DNA from: Coniochaeta sp. PMI_546
Lineage: Eukaryota > Ascomycota > Sordariomycetes > Coniochaetales > Coniochaetaceae
Assembly (NCBI GenBank): GCA_021432605.1
Contig: MU271144.1
Location: 1,236,606 to 1,300,605 of the forward strand
Direction: 5' to 3'
Length of the DNA: 64,000 nucleotides
The position numbers were made by a program, and so were the translations under genes. The stretch's first letter is position 1; every line of letters starts with the position of its first letter. The notes under the pieces were generated by a model. That model made no database searches. It was not told the DNA's origin and saw only the letters and a program-made list of their open reading frames with translations. This document shows positions 55,921 to 64,000 of the stretch, in pieces.

Positions 55921-58900
55921 TGCGGACGGCCAAGCAGAAGCGCTCGTTGGTGCTCTGTGCTTGCAGACACAAGAGGCGAATTGCCCGGGTTGGTAATAGG
56001 TAATGCTATGAGGATAAAGTTATCGCGGCTTCATCGAGGGCGGAGGCTCTAGGATAGAGTTGCTGGTTAGTAAATTATACTTTCCAATGATGCAGGGTTG
56101 CGTGCGGACCGTCGCTGAGGCGCAGTGCTTGGGCAGTCGTCTAGACTCTGGAAGAACGGGGCTCAAGGTACAGCACAAGGTCGGGGAAACAGTGGCAACG
56201 GTATAAGACCATGCACCAATCAATCATGGGGTGGAGGTACAGGAAGGAGAGAGTGTCGTTCTTACAGCGATATGAGGATCCGAGACGGTTTTTTTGCGAT
56301 GAAGCTAAAGTTCTAAGGCGAACAGTCTCGCTTTCTGGATGAAGTGAGGAAAACAAGTTGAAAATGTTGTTTGTTCGCACGCCCGATTGGGGAGTGGACT
56401 TGGGCGGTGGGAGACTGAAGGCGGAGAAGGAGGAGGGTAGACTAGAAAAGCGCAGGCAAGGAGGTTCCAGGTTACGATGGGCAAATAGCGAAAAAGCAGC
56501 AAGGAGCAAGGAATGGGAAGCAGCCGGCCCGCAGCTGCGGTGCTAAAAGCATGCTGGCCACCTGTTGGCACTCCCCGCCAATTACACTAGACATGGATAC
56601 TAAGGTGCCTTACTATGGTAAAGGTAATTTGCTCCCTGATCCCACACTATCTGATGCTGCACCCTTCTTGCATGTTATCTGTTAGTGCTTCGATTTGGCG
56701 GTAGTGGCCTGGTGACTTCTTGTGACAGTGCGGGCTGCTGGATCACGGCAGTGGCTCAGGGAGACAAGATTCACGTATCGATTTGGCAGTTACAACGGCC
56801 AACTCTATATGGACGGCTCTTTACTGCCTGTCAGGAACTCCTATTCTCGGCCTGAATCTCACTGTGTTGTAGGTAAGGTACCTTCAAGGTCTGTCAAAGC
56901 TGTCACGGCACATCCACATGTCTCTAGTCAGAAACTTACTTTTACCGGCAAGAACTGGAAACCAGGAACTTGGTTTGGGGTGGAACCAGGTCAGGACCTG
57001 GAATCCACTGGTACAGTACGTGTATACAGCAACTTCCAGCGAGGCTGAAAGCTTCTCGGTTTCCACAGTCTCTCAGTGAATACGGCACAGTCAGATCTCG
57101 AAGTAGCCGCGAGAACCTTCTTGGATTCTTCCGCCGAAAGTCTAGGTAGCCTCAACCTTTCGTCGGTTGGTCTTTGAGCGCCTTCACAGCGCATAGTAAC
57201 TTGGGGCGTACACTAGACAACTACTACTGGATCTGACGCGCAGCTCACCAGCGGCCTGGGACTTTTCATTGTGGGGAACTGGACGGCATGGACGGCAGAA
57301 CGCCGGGCGAAGACCGAGTACGGGGAGGGACTTTGTTTGCAGGCGGGCTTGCCATCGTACAGTACACTAGTGCGCGGGTCCAGGGATCATCCTACCACAG
57401 TACAGTGCCAGCCCGCCAAGTGTATACAGATCGGATCTTCAGGGTTGATTACCTCTCTGGTACACGTTTGGTGCCAGTATACTGTGTACCTGTCTGAGGT
57501 GAAGATCTTGCCATCTCTACAGCATTAGCAGTAGCCGCAGCCATGCCTACACTACGTGTACTACCTGTCTTTCACGGCTTCATTGCCATATATTGTTCTT
57601 ATTTCATGAACGTCCTCCTAAAGATTATTCATACACATGCACCGGCCAGCGATGCAAAACATCAAAGTAACTTGGACATACAGCCCGCCAGCCAAATTCA
57701 AGCCATTGACGTCATAACGCAGTGGCCCTGTTTGAATGCGCGCATCTCGAGAAAAGGCAAAGCCCGTTGAAAGGGGGTCATGCTTGCAAGCCGCCGCTTC
57801 CATAACAAGACCTATACCAGATGAGCATTTTTCTCAGCATGCACTATTCCAATGACATCCATGGTATCGATATGTGGTGCTGGAGAATTGAAGGCTAACC
57901 AGGATCCATATCAATACTGTTCCGCCGTACTGCCCAAGCGGTTGTTGAAGCAGCTGGTCCACGTGCAGGCGGAGGTAAAGGAATTGATCGTCGCTTGTGT
58001 GGGACTCACATTCCCTCCCTTAGCGTCCCCATTTGCTCCTTCCTCAGGCCAGATTTGCCGATCGTTGCCCTTTGAGTGGTCGCGAAACACGAACAACTCG
58101 CATTCTCCCTTTCGTCGAGAACAGCCAGCAAGAGCCAGCAGCCACGGACGTGACAGTAACCAACCAGCTTTAACGAGGCGTGAACTTTCTTGCGTGACCA
58201 CTTGAAAGAGGAAAAGTGCAGTGACTCTAAAAGAGCAGACCTAAGTCATTTACTGGCCGCCTTATCTTTCGTCTTACTTACCTAGGCTTTCATCCTGTGA
58301 CAAAGGACTTGGGATAGCACACCGAAGGGGACGGCTTAGAAATGGCATGTTCAGAATTCCATGCCCAGGCGACACGTCCAGAGGGGCAATGCTGAATGGG
58401 ATATACACTACACACTTACACTATACATTCTGCGCAGCGGTACACGTGAAGGCAGTATGTATGCAATGTAACCTGCCCCGCGCTGATTTGTTTGCGCAAT
58501 ACACGTACACGTAGATTCGCTGGTTGAGAGAGTACCGCACACATACTGTGGTACTGTGTACTCAGGTACTATAGTAGATCTAAGGTAGCTCCACCTTTCA
58601 GGCTGAGTGCCCACTGGACCCTGAAATCGCACGAGCCGAGGAGGGACGGCGACGACCAGCAAGTTGGGAGCGACAGAATTCGAAACACGACCGAGAGTGA
58701 CCAGCAGGGTTGTCTATCACCTTTGGTCTATTCAGGAACGAGAGATCAGCAGCCGCTGTCTAACGATACAAAGATCTCTGCCCCTTGAATACGAGTCCGA
58801 ACGTGGGACCTGACTCGGGCGTTTCTTGCCTCGCCACAATACGGCACAACCTTATCTTGACCAGAATCACTCAGGTACTGCAGGATGAGCCGTACCTGGA

Positions 58901-60159
58901 TGCCTTACATAGTATATCGGATTCCATACATCAGACTGCCCCAGTCGCTTGCTTCTCGCAAAAAAATGCAACTCGCCTGATATTTCTCAAAATGTACCCA
59001 TAGGTACCATATAGACCCCCGCCTGTTTGCTCGTCAAAGTGCTCAGAGCCGTCGCACAGTATATATGTGGGCGCCGCTGAGGATCAAGAGTATCGCGAAG
59101 ACCTGTTTCTGGCACTTCTGATGGTCCATAGACTGGTATAGACCGGAGACTTGGTGCAGGCGTGGCTTGAAGAGTCATCGTTGCCGCAAGCATTGCCGTC
59201 TGAACCTAGAACTGGGCTCGCCATGATAGCAATCTGATGCTGAATGGTAGATTGATAATGGTGGCACGAGGCTTTCCCAAGCAGAAACATAACTTGCAAT
59301 GGTTCAAAGGGTGACAGTAGGGCACTTGGCAGTTGGCTAGACTCAGCCATGGTAGGCGTTTGCAACAGTTGTTTTGTTTATATCAAGTATATCCTGCTGT
59401 CTGCCACGCAGCTGCAGTCAACCTAACGCTGGCCCTACTAAATGGTCCCAGGACGGAATCACCAAATCCAGAACCACACACATCCTCTGCCCTTGCCCCC
59501 CAGGGACCCTCTTCCTCACTGGCGACCCTTCCACGCGGCGAAGCTCTTCCCACTCTCACACCACTGTAACAGATTATGCAATAACAATGACGGTGGTATC
59601 TTTGGTAGTAACGATCGTAAAAGAAATCAAATGGACCGAACCCAGGTCCACGGCGATGGTGTCGATGGACGATTCTACATGTACAGGACCAAAGATGAAC
59701 AAGGAAAAAAAGGCTTTATGTGCAGAGAAATGACTGAATTGGAAAACCAGCTGACACCTGCGCCATAAGATGCCCATGGAAGGAAAATAAAGAAGCGCAA
59801 GTTTGAGCATCTCTAGGAGCTCAGCTGCGGTCAAGTGACTCACAGCCAACAATTCCTCAGGATGATGTTCGACATCATATGTGTGAAACGCGAGTCTTAA
59901 GCTGATCGCAAGCGGACAGCTTTTGATTTTTGCCACAGTTCAGTACTGAGAGCAGAACGGCGGAATGCCGCAGATATCAATGGTTGTAAGTAACAAGGCG
60001 AGGATGAGTAGAGCCAGAAGCCTTTTGCTGGGATAGGCATAAGTAACAGATTCAACTAAGCCGTGTATCATGAGTGTTCGTGAAGTGCGGTGCGATTCGC
60101 AAGAGTAGTGAGCGTCTCAACAAGATGGCAGATGTAGAACCGAAGGCGAAGGTCTGTAA
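55921..60159. other. gene-poor region of about 4.2 kb
   Basis: Upstream of the histidine kinase and downstream of the kelch-like gene. No ORF has a recognisable domain, codon bias or paired splice sites. An AAGGTACCTT palindrome lies at 56875-56884. The first 600 bases, rich in GA on the plus strand, are likely the kinase leader and promoter. Confidence 0.45.
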
Positions 60160-62430
60160 TCAGGATCCACCATTGTCTCCAAGATTCAGCCAGCTCATGT
60201 CTGACGATGTCGCAGCCGTTGTCAGTTGCGGCTGGCGGCTCACGCCGGTTGGAGCCTGGTTGTGCCTTGCTGCAGGAGCGGCGGGAGTAAGTGACGTTGG
60301 GTAAATGTTGGTGTACGCACTGCTTGGCGCTCTGTCACTCCCCCATGGCTTCTGCATCATTGTCGGGTCCCAAGCCTCGTGTACTGATGCAGGGATACCG
60401 CTCGAGTACCCGGATAGGTCACTGACGGCACTAACTGGACGTTCGATTCGACCGGTCATGCCCTCTTTAACCTCTTTGTCGTAGTGAGAAATGGTCGGGC
60501 TCCCTCTGGTCACCCGGCTGAAAGACGCACGAGGCTCGTACACGTTCAGGGGCGGGACAGTCGCGCTGTCTTGCGTTATTCGATGGTGTGAGACGCTGCT
60601 GTACTCAGAGCTCCTGTCGGACTCGACCGTCACTCTCTTGGACTGAGCGGCAGCTGCATTACCATTCCCGAATCCAATGATATTTAGAGCAGATCCTCCG
60701 GACCAATATCGATTCCAACCGGAACTCCGCCGCGTACTCTCCTGGCCGTCAGCCGCTCCCACTGCGTTCGAGGTCCGAGACCTAGGCTCGGCTGTGTTAG
60801 GGGCAAACGCCACGCCCTTTTCATCTCTCAACTCGGGCGGTGGCCGTGGAGGAGCTGCGCTCATGGTCTCCGCCATCTGCGGAATGGGTTTGCTTATAGT
60901 ACTCTTGAACGCTTTGTTGAATACGCTGCTTGACGAGCTTCTCTTGGTTTGGTCACTTGGGTTTCGCTTGAGACCGGGCGGGTGTTGATGATTCTGCTGG
61001 TTGACCTTGCCCATCAGGATAGCCATTGACGAGAACGAGTTGCCGGACTGCTGTTGTTGGTGTCCACGGAAAACTCCTGAGCCCGAGAGCCCACGGGTCA
61101 GGCTGTCATTGGCAAACACGATACTGTCCTTCTCAGGAGAAGATATGCCACTAGCCCTCCGCATGTGCCCGGCTTCCAGATATGCCAGCTGTGACCGCTT
61201 GCGTCTGATGCACAGATAAATAAGGGCGAGGACGACGGCAGCGCCAAACACCGACCCAAATATTATACCAAGAAGGGTGTTAGTTGCAAGTCCACTGCTG
61301 TTCCCTTGAACACCGATGGGTGCTGCAGCTGCACTTGGAGTAGCAGTAGCGCTGCTAGATGTGCCTACCAGCACAGACGTACTGGTAGGCGTGGTCGAAG
61401 ACGTTTGAGACGTCGATGTAGTGTCAGCAGCGAAGACTTTCTGTTCTGACAACCTAGCGGTAGCGTTCTGCCACCCGTTCCCCCTCCCATCGAACATGCA
61501 AAGAATGTCGTCCTTATTGCCGCCGGCAATGACGACCAGATCTTCAGAATCTTTTGCTAGTGCGTAATTAGTGCGCGTGACGGTCGGAGCCAATGTTCCG
61601 TTGTATTGTGGCCAGTCTCCTAGGGTGAGCGCGTGGTTGTCCCTCTTCACCTCCGACCTGGTAAGGATACGGGGCGAGTTCTGGACCGGTTGTCCTTGGC
61701 CGTTAATCAAGACAGTTCGAGTAACGGCATTAGGCGACTGCGTCATGTCGAAAGTGTATAGGTTCTTGCACCCGTCATCACCTGTCACCAACGTTGCTTT
61801 CATCGCCGTGACGTCCTTCTCCAATGGATCCGCGAGCGAAGCTCCAGAATCGATCCAGGAGGTTTCAGGCTTGAAGATGAATATCTGCTTGTTTGTCGTG
61901 CTACCGCCGATTAAAACTGCCTCAGACCCGGACCAGGGTAGGAGGATCGGGTTGATTGTAGGAGGCGCTGATGACTGATACGATATAACGGTGTACGGGG
62001 CAGATGCTCCGATGGTGAAGGTTTGTGACGATGGATTTTGGGCGCCATCTTGCGCGCCGGCATAGATGAGAATGGTGTCCGAAGCTGTGAGGTAGACGGC
62101 ACCATGCCATAATCGTTGCTGTGTCACGGGCGCTTGTGGCGTGATGGTCTCCCACTTGCCCGTGGAATATGTGAACTTTTGTAACCCTTGGTAGTCGGGG
62201 TTCGTTCCTTTCCCTCCAACGACATAGAATCCGGCCAGTCCTGCGTCCGCGGGAGTAGATCCAACACATGCAGCCCCCGTCACCTTCTCACCCAGCGGTA
62301 GTGTCGTCCAATTTCCTCCCGGTATGAGCGGTAATGCCTGGAAAGCATTTTGCGAGTAAGTGTAGAGTGTGTTGTTCCAGATGACAGAACAGATATCGTC
62401 CAAAGACACAGGAGGCTTCGGCAGCGGCAT
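60160..62430 (-). CDS. kelch-like single-pass membrane protein with cytosolic tail
   Basis: One exon as drawn, 756 residues. Residues 10-330 carry beta-propeller (kelch-type) blades with GGxxxx turns (YVVGGKG, IYAGAQDG, VLIGGSTTN, VVIAGGNKDD) and many N-glycosylation sequons, as in an outside domain. A Ser/Thr-rich stem (about 345-375) precedes one membrane helix (LLGIIFGSVFGAAVVLALIYL), then a CIRRKR stop-transfer patch. The long cytosolic tail is Ser/Pro-rich. Such proteins are widespread in filamentous fungi and often carry misleading names. The start is uncertain: no signal peptide follows the ATG at 62430, though a type I membrane protein needs one, so an upstream exon is likely missing. 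A possible ATGCGCTT exon with GTGAGT donor lies near 62,540. Confidence 0.75.
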   Translation of the reverse strand: MPLPKPPVSLDDICSVIWNNTLYTYSQNAFQALPLIPGGNWTTLPLGEKVTGAACVGSTPADAGLAGFYVVGGKGTNPDYQGLQKFTYSTGKWETITPQAPVTQQRLWHGAVYLTASDTILIYAGAQDGAQNPSSQTFTIGASAPYTVISYQSSAPPTINPILLPWSGSEAVLIGGSTTNKQIFIFKPETSWIDSGASLADPLEKDVTAMKATLVTGDDGCKNLYTFDMTQSPNAVTRTVLINGQGQPVQNSPRILTRSEVKRDNHALTLGDWPQYNGTLAPTVTRTNYALAKDSEDLVVIAGGNKDDILCMFDGRGNGWQNATARLSEQKVFAADTTSTSQTSSTTPTSTSVLVGTSSSATATPSAAAAPIGVQGNSSGLATNTLLGIIFGSVFGAAVVLALIYLCIRRKRSQLAYLEAGHMRRASGISSPEKDSIVFANDSLTRGLSGSGVFRGHQQQQSGNSFSSMAILMGKVNQQNHQHPPGLKRNPSDQTKRSSSSSVFNKAFKSTISKPIPQMAETMSAAPPRPPPELRDEKGVAFAPNTAEPRSRTSNAVGAADGQESTRRSSGWNRYWSGGSALNIIGFGNGNAAAAQSKRVTVESDRSSEYSSVSHHRITQDSATVPPLNVYEPRASFSRVTRGSPTISHYDKEVKEGMTGRIERPVSAVSDLSGYSSGIPASVHEAWDPTMMQKPWGSDRAPSSAYTNIYPTSLTPAAPAARHNQAPTGVSRQPQLTTAATSSDMSWLNLGDNGGS

Positions 62431-64000
62431 GTTGCAGAGTGTGCTGATGAGTCCGGTCGACCTCAGGGTGCAAGCACAGGTTCAACACCAACGCCCAGGA
62501 GGAATCGCCTTTTTTAAATATCGAGGACTCACAAGCGCATCTCGAAGTTTCGGGCTCCAAGACGAGAAAGTAGTTCTGGATGGAGTTCTGAGTCGTCAGG
62601 TGTTTCCAAGTTGAGGACACAGGGAAAAAACAATCCGTCAGAGCATGTCACAAAGGAAGCCAGTCATACCAGGTCGAGGCGCGATAAGGGTAGCAGTAGA
62701 CGTCGATATCGCCCAACTTCGCTTTGATCGTCCAGCAGAAAGACACTTTGTTCTCGAAGCTAGGAACGCTCAAGGAAGTTCGGTCTGAAATGGTGAGGCA
62801 GACAGGTGCTTTGTGTTTCGGCCTGTACAGAAAGAATGGTTTTCCAGAAAGAAGGCCGTCGAGGTCTTGGGATCTGAACAGTGTCGTTGCAGCACAAAGT
62901 CGATCCGAAGGCCCGCTAGGTCGGTTGGCTTGAAAGATCTGCGGAACAAGTTTGGATGTGTCGGCCAATTTTTTGAAACGACTTTCTCTGCATGGAAGTC
63001 GGGAATAGAGAAAGTCGGGAAAGAGAAGCAAAAGCAAACAAGGCTCCTGTAGTCCTGAGGGAACAGGTGTCGCAGAATTGAGGTTCAAGCGGTGGAAACG
63101 AAGGGTAGTGTTTCCTAGTCTCTGGCTAAATTCCCGGTCGTCTTGCGTTTGTTTGCTGCGAGCCCCTGGTACATTAACGTCGACAGTATAGGGGATGCAG
63201 AGAGCCTGGTATCGTAGCGTTGGAAGTGTTGGTTGTAGATTAGACGCGTGGAATGAGACGGACGTGAAGCCTTCGCGAAGTTTCGTCCTTGCCCAACACT
63301 TCGCGTGAGCTGTTGGAATGCTCGAAGCTGCAGCAGCAAGAGACAGAGGAATCCAGCAACTTGGGAAATGAGGAAAGACGGTACCGCTAAACTCTACACA
63401 TAGAGGATTGGGAGAGCTTGGCGAGAAGCGAGAAGACGAGGAAGCAGAGGTGAGGTCGGACCGTTGGACAGGGGTCCTACGGAGTGCGTAGGATTGTACT
63501 CCACGCATTCGGGGGAGGTGACAGGGGTACCAGCGAATAGCAGGGCGCCAATGAACAAGGAGGGCATGTCGCGACTCGCCGAAGTAGCCTCTTCTCGCAA
63601 ATACATCCCTTGTCTCGCTTCCATGCGCATTCCAAGCAACGACCGAGTTGTAATTCAGCACGCCAAGGTACATGGGCCATGCAGCCAAACAGTGGCTGGG
63701 ATTTTGGGAACCTCGTCCCTTGCAGCACGGCGAAAGGGGGTTGCACCGAATTGAAAGGAGTCAATTTCGTACCTTCACTAATTACCACAGCAGTGACGGC
63801 CTCGGCCAACAATCATGCTGACAGCTTCATATTCATCTTCGTATAGTATTACTGTAATAGAGAAGCTTGTAAAACTTGACAAACCATCAGTCGCACTACT
63901 TGATAACACAGAATTGCTCGCTCGTCACTGCCGGAGTATGGTGCCATGGTCTTGGTGGCATGGTGGCAAGTCCGAGGCCTCGAACACCTGTTGTTGCACG
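62431..64000. other. upstream region of the kelch-like gene
   Basis: On the minus strand this is C/T-rich and looks like a long leader and promoter. It contains a 346-codon open frame (62648-63688) that I do not accept as a gene. No other feature is seen up to the window end. Confidence 0.45.

Noticed and set aside
62648-63688. 346-codon ORF on the minus strand upstream of the kelch-like gene
   Set aside because: Amino-acid composition (high Cys, Trp, Ser, Arg, Pro) and C/T-rich DNA fit a leader; no family features. The open length is noted as a finding but not called a gene.
1-64000. biosynthetic gene cluster, mobile element or defence system
   Set aside because: No polyketide or peptide synthase, cytochrome P450 cluster, NLR-type gene, complete transposon, or CRISPR-like array is seen; most genes are conserved single-copy functions.

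Overview
The window reads as euchromatic nuclear DNA of a filamentous ascomycete (Pezizomycotina, most likely Sordariomycetes; the order cannot be fixed from sequence alone). The evidence is short 50-90 nt GT-AG introns with CTAAC/CTGAC-type branch sites, GC-rich third codon positions, fungus-specific proteins (Ssr4, group III hybrid histidine kinase, Barren with a fungal N-terminus), and single-copy housekeeping genes on both strands. I assembled 21 gene models and two weaker coding candidates. One small gene, at 43.5-44.4 kb, was found by joining two exons.

Layout. 0.7-3.4 kb: RanGAP and a small multi-pass membrane protein. 5.0-6.7 kb: secreted GH18 chitinase. 9.1-10.7 kb: Ala/Ser-rich GPI-type cell-wall protein. 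11.4-15.2 kb: SWI/SNF-RSC subunit Ssr4, followed in the same frame by a long ORF beyond two TAG stops. 15.5-15.8 kb: 19-bp minisatellite with an assembly gap. 16.6-18.6 kb: 6-phosphogluconate dehydrogenase. 20.3-21.6 kb: RBM42-like RNA-binding protein. 22.1-24.1 kb: SLC35C2/Ymd8-like transporter. 25.7-28.0 kb: GH15-like protein. 28.3-31.6 kb: two TFIID subunits head to head (a histone-fold TAF, probably TAF3, and TAF7). 32.0-33.5 kb: mitochondrial ribosomal protein mL54 and a complex I 12-kDa-type subunit. 34.1-35.6 kb: nucleolin/Gar2. 36.5-39.5 kb: Na/Ca-exchanger family protein. 40.2-43.1 kb: condensin subunit Barren/CAP-H. 43.5-44.4 kb: small coiled-coil protein. 48.3-50.3 kb: SAM plus HMG-box protein. 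51.8-55.9 kb: group III hybrid histidine kinase (Nik1/Os-1 type). 60.2-62.4 kb: kelch-like single-pass membrane protein.

How the genes relate. This is not a biosynthetic cluster or a defence system. It is core genome with a few environment-facing genes: chitinase, cell-wall protein, osmosensing kinase and kelch membrane protein. Functional neighbours are the TAF pair, with a shared divergent promoter, and the two nuclear genes for mitochondrial proteins. Two gene-poor stretches (about 44.4-48.3 kb and 55.9-60.2 kb) flank the SAM-HMG and histidine kinase genes. The items most worth a second look are the double-TAG extension of Ssr4, the hidden 102-residue protein, the repeated motif in the nucleolin 3' region, and in-frame introns (one of them GC-AG) that would change proteins if retained.
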